From NCBI RefSeq assembly GCF_003258315.1, contig NZ_CP030032.1:1278001-1342000 (forward strand): 64,000 bases of DNA. The letters run 5' to 3'. The notes below the pieces were generated by a model. That model was not told where the DNA came from, searched no databases, and saw only the letters and a list, made by a program, of their open reading frames with translations. This document shows, piece after piece, positions 33,420 to 41,362 of the stretch. Made by a program: the position numbers and the translations under genes. Position 1 is the stretch's first letter, and every line of letters begins with the position of its first letter. Source of the DNA: Bradymonas sediminis. Lineage in GTDB: Bacteria > Myxococcota_A > Bradymonadia > Bradymonadales > Bradymonadaceae.

Positions 33420-34430
33420 ATGGCCACGCTATTGGCGATAGCATCGGTAGTTTTCGGAGGCGTTGTGGTGATTATCGCGATCGGTGACGTGATGCGGAGC
33501 ACGCTGTCGACCAGCGGGGATGGCGTTATATCGCGGTATGTGGCCAGCAAGGTGTGGCGCGTCGCCCTGAAGGGGCACCGCCGTTTCCATTCTCATCGCC
33601 TGCTCGACGCGGCCGGACCGGTGATAGTGGTGACGATCGTGCTGGTGTGGGTCGCGCTTCTTTGGTTCGGCTGGCTCCTGATCTTTGCGGGCACGCCTCA
33701 AGCCGTAGTTCACTCAGCGACGCAGGAGCCAGCCGGTCTTATTGATCGGGCGTACTTCGTCGGCTTCACGCTCTTTACCCTGGGGGTGGGAGACTTCGCG
33801 GGTGGCAACCCCTGGTGGCGTATGCTCACCACAATCGCGTCGATTAACGGCCTATCGGCCATTACGCTCGCGCTCGCCTACTTGCTTCCAGTCGTCGAGG
33901 CGGCCACCGCCAAGCGCCAGCTCGCGCAGCTCATTAACGTCATGGGAGACAGCGTCGCGGAGGTCATCGCGAACGGTTGGAATGGTAAGGATTGGGCGGG
34001 TTTCGAAAATCAGCTCCAAACCATCACGCCGCTATTGCTCCTGCATGGCGAGCGCCATCTGGCCTACCCGGTGCTCCACTATTATCACGCGGTTGAACCG
34101 TCGGCGGCGCTCGGCCCCAACCTGCTTGTTCTTGACGACGCGATAACCATTTTGTTGGAGTGCCTGCCTGAGGGTGACCAGCCCTCCGCCTCGGCTCTAC
34201 GCGCGACGCGACATGCGATCGACATTTGCCTCAAGCGTGTGACCCGCCAGTTTGTCGACCAGGCCGATGAGCCACCCCCTCTGCCCGACCTGAGCGCGCT
34301 GGAGGGCGTGAGCCTGCCTACGATTGACCCGAAGAGTATTGAGGAGAGCCTGGGCAAGCATAGCGACCGTCGAAGGTGGCTGCGGGGGCATCTGCGCGGG
34401 GACGGTTGGACCACGAGCGCCCCGCGCTGA
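33420..34430 (+). CDS. Two-TM potassium-channel-like membrane protein
   Basis: 336 aa from ATG 33420 (AGGAG 7 nt upstream). A first hydrophobic segment (about 1-22) is followed by transmembrane helices at about 60-85 and 135-160. Between the latter two lies a pore-loop-like segment with TLFTLGVGDF (about 118-127), resembling the K+ filter T-V-G-Y-G-D but with Leu and Val in place of Val and Tyr. The C-terminal 180 residues are cytoplasmic and helical (LLLHGERHLAYPVLHYYHAV). The family resembles two-TM ion-channel proteins of unknown selectivity. The altered filter may mean a non-selective or non-K+ channel. R2 copy e lies directly upstream. Confidence 0.7.
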   Translation: MATLLAIASVVFGGVVVIIAIGDVMRSTLSTSGDGVISRYVASKVWRVALKGHRRFHSHRLLDAAGPVIVVTIVLVWVALLWFGWLLIFAGTPQAVVHSATQEPAGLIDRAYFVGFTLFTLGVGDFAGGNPWWRMLTTIASINGLSAITLALAYLLPVVEAATAKRQLAQLINVMGDSVAEVIANGWNGKDWAGFENQLQTITPLLLLHGERHLAYPVLHYYHAVEPSAALGPNLLVLDDAITILLECLPEGDQPSASALRATRHAIDICLKRVTRQFVDQADEPPPLPDLSALEGVSLPTIDPKSIEESLGKHSDRRRWLRGHLRGDGWTTSAPR

Positions 34431-34443
34431 TGCTGCGTTGAGG

Positions 34444-35046
34444 TTATTCGGTGACGCGCGTCAGCGTGACCGGGACGTTGAGCTCGATATTTCGCTTGGC
34501 GGTGACGCTGCCTTCGAGGGTGTTCTCGTCGACCCGGGTTGCCTTGAGGGTGAGCATCTCGTCGCGGTCGGTGGTGGGGTTCCACATGACGGTCAGGGTC
34601 TCGCCGTCGAAGCTGGCGGTTTCGAGGTGGCCGGTTTCGCCGTCGTAGAGCTCGTAGATGGCGAATCCCATCGTGAAGTCGCCGGAGATTTCGGGGTCGC
34701 CCTCGTCCTGGAAGGTGTCGAAGTAGACGGCTGGCTCGTCCTGCTCGCCGGCGCTCGCCCGCCAGGAGCCGTTCATGAAGCCGGCCGGGATGACGACGCC
34801 TTCTTCGTCGCCGCTGCCGTGGCCTGGGTCTTCGTCGAGGGGGACTTCGCCGGTCGGGTCGGCGTTCTCGTCGCCGCGCTCCTCGTTGGCGTTATCCGAC
34901 TGCTCGCCATTGGTCCCGGAGAGCTTTGATTCGTCGCAGCCCACGCTGCCCAGCAGCATCAGGCCGGCGAGGGCGGCGACGATGAGTCGCAGGGTGGAGC
35001 GGTTCATGCTTCGGTATTTAAATTCAGCGTTCATTGCGTTCACCAT
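34444..35046 (-). CDS. Lipoprotein, beta-rich, unknown function
   Basis: 200 aa with signal peptide and lipobox LGSVGC. An acidic linker (about 40-80: GEQSDNANEERGDENADP...) leads to a beta-rich domain (about 90-200) with lipocalin-like alternation (GSWRASAGEQDEPAVYFDTF, DEMLTLKATRVDENTLEGSV). An in-frame ATG at 35007 would give a more standard signal peptide, but AAGG lies upstream of 35046. It follows the amidase gene by 45 bp on the same strand, so it may share its transcript and act at the same envelope site. Confidence 0.75.
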   Translation of the reverse strand: MVNAMNAEFKYRSMNRSTLRLIVAALAGLMLLGSVGCDESKLSGTNGEQSDNANEERGDENADPTGEVPLDEDPGHGSGDEEGVVIPAGFMNGSWRASAGEQDEPAVYFDTFQDEGDPEISGDFTMGFAIYELYDGETGHLETASFDGETLTVMWNPTTDRDEMLTLKATRVDENTLEGSVTAKRNIELNVPVTLTRVTE

Positions 35047-35091
35047 TGGTTTGACCTTTTGATTTGCGGGTTACGGTCGCCATCGAATTGC

Positions 35092-38000
35092 TCAGTTCAC
35101 CGGCACATAAACGCTGGCGCAGGTGGCGTCGGCGCGCACCCTGCCGCAATAGTCGGAGCAGGCGTAGCCGTCGCCCATGGCGACCTCGATATGCCCGTAT
35201 TGCGAGTGTGCGCCGCGACAGCCGGGCGCCCAGGCGATGACCGCGCCGCGCGGGGCCTGGCCCACCGGCATATGCACCTTTTTGAGGCCCATGGTGTCGC
35301 GCAGCACGCTCGCCGAGGCTCGGTCGGCGGCGCGTTTGAAGCCGGCTGCCGAGATCTGCACGCTGTAGGCGCTCATGCCGACGCTCGCGGCGAGGCGGTT
35401 GATGTCGGCGCGGGTGGCGAGTCCGGCGCGGATCATTGCGGCTTTGACGAAGGCCCAGCAACTTCCGGTGCTCCAGCCGCCGCGCCCGCCGCTGCAACGC
35501 GGGCCGCCCGAGCCGTTGCCGATATTTGAGCAGGTCCCGCCTTCGCGCCCCAGGGCGCTGGCCATGGCCGAGTCGGTGCTGCCGCCGGCGCTCTTCACGG
35601 TGACGGTGATACGGTCGACCGCGATGATGTCACCCGCGGCGTTATACGCGCGGGCTTCGAGGCGGCGGGCGCCCGGGTATTGAATATTGGCGGTATGCGG
35701 GAAGGTCGAGGTGCGCTGGCTTCGCCCGAGGGACCAGTCGTCGGCCAGATATTCGACCTCGACGACGTCGTCGGAGGCGCGCACCGCAAATTGGAGCGAA
35801 TGCCCCTGGGTGCTGCCATTGGTCGGTTTTGTGAATTTGACGAAGGCCTGGTCTTTGACCCGGATGCTGACGCGGTCGACGGCGACCACATCACCGGCGG
35901 CGTTATAGCCGCGCGCTTCGATAGCGCGCACGCCGGTATAGTCGAAGCTGTAGTTCAGCGGGAAGGACGAGGCGCTGTTGGTTGAATTGCCCAGCGACCA
36001 GTCGTCGGCCAGGTATTCGACCTTGACGATATCGCGAGATGCGCGCGCCTTGAAGTTGACGTCGCGGTCGTTCTCGCTGCCGTCGAGGGGATTGATGATA
36101 GAGAGGGTAGCGCCGCGCCCCACGGTGATGTTGAGCTTGTCGACGGCGACCATCTTCCCGGCGGCGTTAAAGCCGCGCGCCTCGATGGCGCGCACCCCGG
36201 TGTATTGGAATGCGTAGCTATGCGCGAAGTCAGGCCCCTGCGGGGTGCTTCCCAGCGACCAGTCGTCGGCCAGGTATTCCACGCGGGTGATATCCGCCGA
36301 GGCGGAGGCTGTGAACGCGACGTGAGCGCGGTGTCGACTGTTGGCGCTCGGGGCGGTGATGCGCAGGGTGGAGCCGTTGGCCACCGAGATGGTGATCTTG
36401 TCAGTGGCGACGAGCTCGCCGCGGGCGTTGTAGCCGCGCGCCTGAATCTGGCGCACCCCGGCGTATTGGATATCGTAGTTGAAGTCGAAGCCTGGGCCCT
36501 GGGTGGAGCTGCCCATCTTCCAGCCGTCGGCCAGATAGTCGACGCGGGTGATGTCGCTCGACGCGCTCACCGCGAAGTCGACGCTGTGGCCGGTGCTGGC
36601 GGCGTCCAGGGGTTTGGTGATTTGGAGCGAGGACTTCTTGACCGTCAGGGTGGTGTTTCCGCTGACGGATTGACCAAGGATAATCCAGTTGATTTTGTCG
36701 GCCGAGATGGCGATCTCGGCGGCACCGCTGGGGGCGCAGTCGCTCATGCCGGAGTGATAGTTGGACTGGACGACGCGGACGCGGTCTCCCGGCTTGAGGG
36801 CGGTGCCCAGGGTCGCGATGAGGGCGCCGCCGGCCTGCACACCGGCGACCGTGCTGGAGCGGCTCGCGCAGCTATTATTGTCGGGGCGTCCCTTAGCGGC
36901 GTTCGGGTTTGTGACCGTGCCGGTCGTGCTGGTGGATTGCGCGAAATAATTGGCGTTGCCGTCGGCGCTCTGGCCGAAGATGCTGTCGACCTCGAAGCCC
37001 TCGATGGTGTCGTTATATCCTCGGGGGTTGTCGCTGACGTGGCGCACGCGGATATGCTTGAACTCGGCGGGGCCGCCGCCCGGGGCCGACTCCTCGCAGG
37101 AGCCGCCACCGCCGGTGGCGCGCGCATAATCGCGGATGACGCCAAGCTTATTATATAGATTCTGCCCCGGACATGCGGTGGAGCCCTGGTCGCGGTGCCC
37201 CTTCACCTTCGCGTCGGTCACGGTGATATTATATTTGTCGGCGAGGTAGCGGATCAGCTTGCCCGCGGCCCGAAGGGATGCGTCGCTCGGCTGGATGGCG
37301 CGGATTCCCAGGGCCGAAGGCGGCTGGAACTGCCCCAGGAAGCTGATGCCAATATTGCCGCTGTTGGCGTTGGCGACGTGCGCGCCCATGCGGTCAACCG
37401 GGTTGCCGGCGTAGATGCGCCCCTGCTGGTCGATCATATAGTGGTAGCCGACATCCGACCAACCATTGTCGTTCATATGAATATTCTGAACGTGGCGCGC
37501 GGCGGCCTTGCCGTCGCGCGGGTTATTGGCGGTGACGGTGTGGTGGATGGAGAAGCGGTTCGGGGTGTGACGCGGGCGGTTTCCGCGCGGCGCGCGGGCG
37601 CCCCACTGAGAGCGGGTGATGATCGTCGGGCGGCCGACGTCGCCGTCATCACAGGATTGGCCGGGGTCCGAAGGGGTAGATACGCCGCCGCCGTGGCCCA
37701 GATCCGGGTCAGTGTCCGCCTGAACACAGGAGCCGGAGAGCTTGGTGACGCGGATATCATCGCCATAAAAAGCGCGAAGAATGCGTTCGGCTTTCCAGCC
37801 CGCTCGGGCAAGACAGGCCGAGCCGTTCTGGCTCATAGCGCCGCGGTTTGCGGGGTTCCCGACCCAGCCGAGCGTGCTCCCCTGGACCCGAGCGCCCACG
37901 CGTCCCGTATTATAGGTGACGTATTTCTGGGTCCCCGCGTTGTCGCGGGCGCGGCAGGTGTTGGGGTTAATATTGGTGGAGCCAGCGACGTAAAATGGCA

Positions 38001-38448
38001 TGATCATCTTCCCCTTGTGGGTCAGGATCATGCCGGAGGTTTCTCGGACGGCCTGGCGCGCGGCAGCGGTGGCCGGGCGCCCGCAATTATAGGCCTGGTC
38101 GCGCACTGTCGGCGAGAGCGGGCGGCCCTCGACTTCGGTGACGTATTTGGCGTAGCCGCGGGCCGCAATGGCCTGGGCTTTGAGCGTCTCCATGGGCGCG
38201 CCGCTGTGCTCGCAGGTCACGACCTGCGCCAGGTATTCTTCCTCGACATTTAGCGTGCCATAGCCGTCGACGCGCACCGAGCAAAAGTCGGTCAATGCCG
38301 CGCGGCGCGTCTCGAACTCGGGACCGTAGTCCCCTTCGAGCGCAACCTCGTCGGCCGGCATATCGTCATCGGTCATGCCACACCCGATGAGGGTGATCGC
38401 GGCGAAGAGAAACACGAGGCGTTTAATATACATGAGATTCCGAGCCAT
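35092..38448 (-). CDS. Multi-domain peptidoglycan hydrolase lipoprotein (SpoIID + amidase + Ig-like repeats + CHAP-like)
   Basis: 1118 aa from ATG 38446-38448 (GGAG about 10 nt upstream). Signal peptide with lipobox TLIGC. Domains in order: SpoIID-like (about 45-245: GYGTLNVEEEYLAQVVTCEH, ETLKAQAIAARGYAKYV); N-acetylmuramoyl-L-alanine amidase of the PGRP/Amidase_2 type (about 280-455: TRSQWGARAPRGN, zinc His in SIHHTVT, GHRDQGSTACPG); a linker beta domain (470-600); four Ig-like repeats with the signature VEYLADDWSLG (about 605-965); and a C-terminal CHAP/NlpC-like cysteine-peptidase domain (GSCWAFVKAAMIRAG ... YGHIEVAMGDG). The set implies binding and cutting of glycan-peptide bonds, in self-remodelling or on prey walls. 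Nearest neighbours are lipoproteins. Confidence 0.88.
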   Translation of the reverse strand: MARNLMYIKRLVFLFAAITLIGCGMTDDDMPADEVALEGDYGPEFETRRAALTDFCSVRVDGYGTLNVEEEYLAQVVTCEHSGAPMETLKAQAIAARGYAKYVTEVEGRPLSPTVRDQAYNCGRPATAAARQAVRETSGMILTHKGKMIMPFYVAGSTNINPNTCRARDNAGTQKYVTYNTGRVGARVQGSTLGWVGNPANRGAMSQNGSACLARAGWKAERILRAFYGDDIRVTKLSGSCVQADTDPDLGHGGGVSTPSDPGQSCDDGDVGRPTIITRSQWGARAPRGNRPRHTPNRFSIHHTVTANNPRDGKAAARHVQNIHMNDNGWSDVGYHYMIDQQGRIYAGNPVDRMGAHVANANSGNIGISFLGQFQPPSALGIRAIQPSDASLRAAGKLIRYLADKYNITVTDAKVKGHRDQGSTACPGQNLYNKLGVIRDYARATGGGGSCEESAPGGGPAEFKHIRVRHVSDNPRGYNDTIEGFEVDSIFGQSADGNANYFAQSTSTTGTVTNPNAAKGRPDNNSCASRSSTVAGVQAGGALIATLGTALKPGDRVRVVQSNYHSGMSDCAPSGAAEIAISADKINWIILGQSVSGNTTLTVKKSSLQITKPLDAASTGHSVDFAVSASSDITRVDYLADGWKMGSSTQGPGFDFNYDIQYAGVRQIQARGYNARGELVATDKITISVANGSTLRITAPSANSRHRAHVAFTASASADITRVEYLADDWSLGSTPQGPDFAHSYAFQYTGVRAIEARGFNAAGKMVAVDKLNITVGRGATLSIINPLDGSENDRDVNFKARASRDIVKVEYLADDWSLGNSTNSASSFPLNYSFDYTGVRAIEARGYNAAGDVVAVDRVSIRVKDQAFVKFTKPTNGSTQGHSLQFAVRASDDVVEVEYLADDWSLGRSQRTSTFPHTANIQYPGARRLEARAYNAAGDIIAVDRITVTVKSAGGSTDSAMASALGREGGTCSNIGNGSGGPRCSGGRGGWSTGSCWAFVKAAMIRAGLATRADINRLAASVGMSAYSVQISAAGFKRAADRASASVLRDTMGLKKVHMPVGQAPRGAVIAWAPGCRGAHSQYGHIEVAMGDGYACSDYCGRVRADATCASVYVPVN

Positions 38449-38794
38449 TATGAGTTGCTCCAGAAGGGCGGTTTCATGGCGTTTTGGAGCAAGAATGGTG
38501 CCAGTGGGCATCTTTTCGCCTGGTCGGAGTTCGAAAAGCGCTAAAGAGAGGCGTTCTGCGGGGGGATTGTGCGCCTCACGCGTTGGCGCTGCGTTGGAGG
38601 GAGGCGACGGGGAGGTGCGACATGATGTCATGCATTGTGGTCAGCTGGGGGGAGGTGTCCCCTGCTTGGGTACATTGTCCTACATAGCCGTAGGGCTTCA
38701 TTTGGAATCGTAAAGATTTTAGAGCCGCGGTGCCTTGGGGGCGAGCAAATAAAATCACCGCCCCGCGCGTTCTAGCTCCAACCCAGGAGCCACC
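38449..38794. other. Divergent intergenic region
   Basis: 346 bp between the amidase gene (leftward) and the 261-aa gene (rightward), with no supported gene. It should contain both promoters. AGGAG at 38782-38786 is the ribosome-binding site of the right-hand gene. No clear operator is visible. Confidence 0.5.
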
Positions 38795-39580
38795 ATGCCG
38801 CAACCTACGCAATCAAATCGACTCGAATACGCCCTCGCCGAGGCGCGCCGCGAAGGCGCGCGGGCGGAGCGTTTACGCGGGCGGCGTCGGCTGCTCATCA
38901 CCGGGCTTAGCTGCGTGGCGCTACTATTCGCGGTGCTTATTTCGGGCTGGGTGCTGGTGGGGCAGGCGAAGAACGCGGCGCCCGGGGTGATCTCGCAGAT
39001 GGCTGCGGAGCGGCGCTCGGCGGTCGAGCTGCGTCTGGGGCAGCGGGTCGATGAGGCGGGGGTGTTGGTCGGGGAACTCTTCGGGTTTGTGGAGCTTGTG
39101 TGGAAGGAGAATGAGTCGATGCTGCGGATTCAGGCGAGCGTGGGGAGCGCGCGGGCGCAACTCGGTCAGCTCGATGCGGAGGTGCGGGCGGCGGTGTCTG
39201 CGCCGATGACCCAGATGCTCCCGCTGCTGGAGAACGGGCCGACGCGCGCGCGGCGGTTGGCCGAGGAATTGGTAGAGGTGGTGCGCGAGATTCGCCGCCT
39301 GGTGCCGACCGTATTTCATGCGCTCGGCGAGGCGCAGCGCTCGTTTCGGGAGAGCCCAGAGGGGGTGTCGATAGGGGCGATGATCGTCTCGATGGACGTG
39401 CTCTTTGAGCCCTTCGTTGGGCCGAACCCGATGCTCACCGCGCGCTGGGTTGAGTTAAAGGGGGCGTTGCGCGCCTGGGTCGCCCGCGTGGACGCCGACT
39501 TTGCGTTTGCCAGTGCGCAGATGGACGGCGACGCGCTCAGCGATGAGTTTCTGTCACGGCTGGCGAGACGACTTTTCTAA
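38795..39580 (+). CDS. Single-pass membrane protein with cytoplasmic Arg-rich head and periplasmic helices
   Basis: 261 aa. A 30-residue basic N-terminus (EARREGARAERLRGRRR) precedes one transmembrane helix (LLITGLSCVALLFAVLISGW, about 33-52). The rest is helical, with Glu/Arg/Leu heptads (about 65-260) suggesting a coiled coil outside the membrane. No family recognised. The last ~20 codons (QMDGDALSDEFLSRLARRLF) recur as a remnant at 40284-40349. A perfect terminator follows at 39607. Confidence 0.75.
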   Translation: MPQPTQSNRLEYALAEARREGARAERLRGRRRLLITGLSCVALLFAVLISGWVLVGQAKNAAPGVISQMAAERRSAVELRLGQRVDEAGVLVGELFGFVELVWKENESMLRIQASVGSARAQLGQLDAEVRAAVSAPMTQMLPLLENGPTRARRLAEELVEVVREIRRLVPTVFHALGEAQRSFRESPEGVSIGAMIVSMDVLFEPFVGPNPMLTARWVELKGALRAWVARVDADFAFASAQMDGDALSDEFLSRLARRLF

Positions 39581-39606
39581 GATGTGATAGGTAGATGACA
39601 CCCGCG

Positions 39607-39640
39607 CCAAGGCTCATTCAGCGAGCCTTGGCATTATTTT
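39607..39640 (+). terminator. Rho-independent terminator
   Basis: CCAAGGCTC and GAGCCTTGG form a perfect 9-bp stem with loop ATTCAGC, followed by CATTATTTT. It ends the 38795-39580 transcript. Confidence 0.85.
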
Positions 39641-39650
39641 GGAGACGCTG

Positions 39651-40223
39651 ATGACGTGTGGATTTTGTTTGCGATCGTGTGGCTGGCAGCTATTTCTATC
39701 TTTGGCCGTCCTGCTGCTCTCGGGCTGCGGCGTGGGCTCCGGTCAATTGATGAATGAACAGGTGGAGCTACACGAAATATCGGCCGAGGCACAGGTCATC
39801 GTAGTGAGCTCCGAGGACGGGACCATGCGGCGGGTCGCGCTGGATGGCTCCGAGGGCGTAGGGGCCGAGGCTGGCGGCGAGATGTCACCCGAAGAGGGCG
39901 ACTTGGCAGCAACACGCGCGCGCCGGCCGAAGGAATGCGGCAACGGGCCCAAGAGCGGCGGCAAGCTCATGCTTGAGTATAATCAGGGTAATGCACGCTT
40001 GAGCCTGGCGCGGGCTAGCGGTCAGGTCATCGAGTTAGTCCGGGTCGCCGGACATGCGGGAGGCTCGAATCTTCTCGAGCCGCCTATCCAACCGTATTTC
40101 TTCTCGGACACCTGCGACTTGGTTGTCTTAGGCTTTGAGGGGAAAATCTGGGTGCTTGAGGTGGCTAGCCAGCGCATTAGCCCATTGGCGTCGGGTGTGG
40201 ATGCGTTCGCGCTCTCGCGGTGA
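39651..40223 (+). CDS. Lipoprotein of unknown function
   Basis: 190 aa from ATG 39651, with GGAG 6-9 nt upstream. Signal peptide with lipobox LLSGC. A variable acidic segment (about 60-95) separates two beta-rich stretches (EISAEAQVIVVSSEDGTMRR; VIELVRVAGHAGG ... DLVVLGFEGKIWVLEV). The second looks like part of a beta-propeller blade. It sits between the full 261-aa gene and the duplicated tail of that gene, so it may have arrived with the insertion that duplicated the tail. Function unknown. Confidence 0.7.
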   Translation: MTCGFCLRSCGWQLFLSLAVLLLSGCGVGSGQLMNEQVELHEISAEAQVIVVSSEDGTMRRVALDGSEGVGAEAGGEMSPEEGDLAATRARRPKECGNGPKSGGKLMLEYNQGNARLSLARASGQVIELVRVAGHAGGSNLLEPPIQPYFFSDTCDLVVLGFEGKIWVLEVASQRISPLASGVDAFALSR

Positions 40224-40283
40224 TTTTCGCCCAAGGCTGACTGCCCCATTCATATCCCGCATTACGCCGGATCATCCGCTAGT

Positions 40284-40349
40284 TCACAGATGGACGGCGA
40301 CGCGCTCAGCGACGAGTATTGGGAGCGGTTGGTGGAACGACTATTTTGA
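40284..40349 (+). pseudogene. Duplicated 3' tail of the 261-aa membrane-protein gene
   Basis: 22 codons ending at TGA 40347-40349 (QMDGDALSDEYWERLVERLF) match the end of the gene at 38795-39580; the first 26 nt (CAGATGGACGGCGACGCGCT then CAGCGA) are identical. No start or upstream homology is present. Confidence 0.88.
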
Positions 40350-40369
40350 GGGAGTATCTTCCCAGCCAA

Positions 40370-41074
40370 TCAATCGTAGCAGTTGAAAATAATATCGCCC
40401 ACCCGTTCGGTTTCGAAGTGTTTTACCATCCTGCGCTCGAAGACGTTGAGTCGGCTCATGTCGGCCGATGCGACCGGCATGGTAAGCACGTCGAGGGGGA
40501 CGATGATCCAATCACTAACCTGCCTGAATGCCTCTTTGAGCTCGGGGGGCTCGATAAAGGGCTTAGAGGAGAATGGTTCGAATCCCTGTTCGCCCTCCTT
40601 CAGGCCCATGGGCATCTGGCAAAAGGCTAAAAAGGGATAGGAGTCATTGGCCAAGATGACGTATTTGCGGTTGGGCTGAATCGAAGAGAAATAGCAAACC
40701 CAGAAGTTGCAATACAGTTGCTGTTCGACCATGCGGACGCGGGCGTTCATCATACGCCCGGCTGTGTGGCATAAGGTCTTGAAAATAACATACGACACCG
40801 TCGGGAATCGCCATGGGGTAGGGTATTCGTCGATGCAATATCCGGTGACGCCGGGAAGTAAATAATTCATATTCTGTCGGTCGCGTGGATGGTCTATTAG
40901 GAGTACGACACTTTTTAGGTCTGACTGCGACGGATGAAGGAGCTGTTTGGTGACGACGTGCGCACGGTCAACGAGCGCCTGGGCAATGTTTATACGTCGG
41001 ATGAGAAAGACGAAAATGCCACTATCTGGAGCTTCTGGATAGTTCGAATCGAGGATAAACGCTCCGTTTCTCAC
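40370..41074 (-). CDS. Hypothetical protein (234 aa)
   Basis: I chose GTG 41072-41074 because AGAGGG lies about 8 nt upstream; TTG 41077 is the alternative. It is a soluble globular protein with many aromatic and Cys residues (VVLLIDHPRDRQNMNYLLPG; QQLYCNFWVCYFSSI; NRKYVILANDSYPFLAFC) and no signal peptide or membrane helix. GC is lower than in its neighbours, suggesting horizontal origin. Family not recognised; the pattern is reminiscent of immunity or SMI1-adjacent proteins, but I cannot support a call. It ends 20 bp from the duplicated tail remnant. Confidence 0.65.
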   Translation of the reverse strand: MRNGAFILDSNYPEAPDSGIFVFLIRRINIAQALVDRAHVVTKQLLHPSQSDLKSVVLLIDHPRDRQNMNYLLPGVTGYCIDEYPTPWRFPTVSYVIFKTLCHTAGRMMNARVRMVEQQLYCNFWVCYFSSIQPNRKYVILANDSYPFLAFCQMPMGLKEGEQGFEPFSSKPFIEPPELKEAFRQVSDWIIVPLDVLTMPVASADMSRLNVFERRMVKHFETERVGDIIFNCYD

Positions 41075-41362
41075 CAAATCGCCCTCTAGAACCTCATCGT
41101 GGTTCCCTGCCTCGACAAGCGCGTCAACAGCACCGCAGAGTGGATGCGCGCAACGTAATTACCGCCCAGGGCGTGCCGAAATCACTGCCGATTGACACAC
41201 TGCCCACCAGTCGCGCACAATCCCGAGTCCACTGCCCATTCGCAATTCAAGCCGCACCATTTGGGGAGAACGCCACGACGCCGTCGATGGTGTGCTAGCG
41301 CGCGGACTCGTCGCGCGCGTCGGATGGCCGGTATTGCCGACAGACCACGCACGGAGAGGACG

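Noticed and set aside
36205-37158. 317-aa open frame antisense to the amidase gene
   Set aside because: Gly/Ala/Val-rich shadow of the Ig-like repeats; the minus-strand protein has clear domains.
40568-40600. tRNA-like 3' end (GGTTCGAATCC followed by CGCCCTCC)
   Set aside because: No matching acceptor or anticodon arms upstream, and the stretch is antisense to a better-supported coding sequence.
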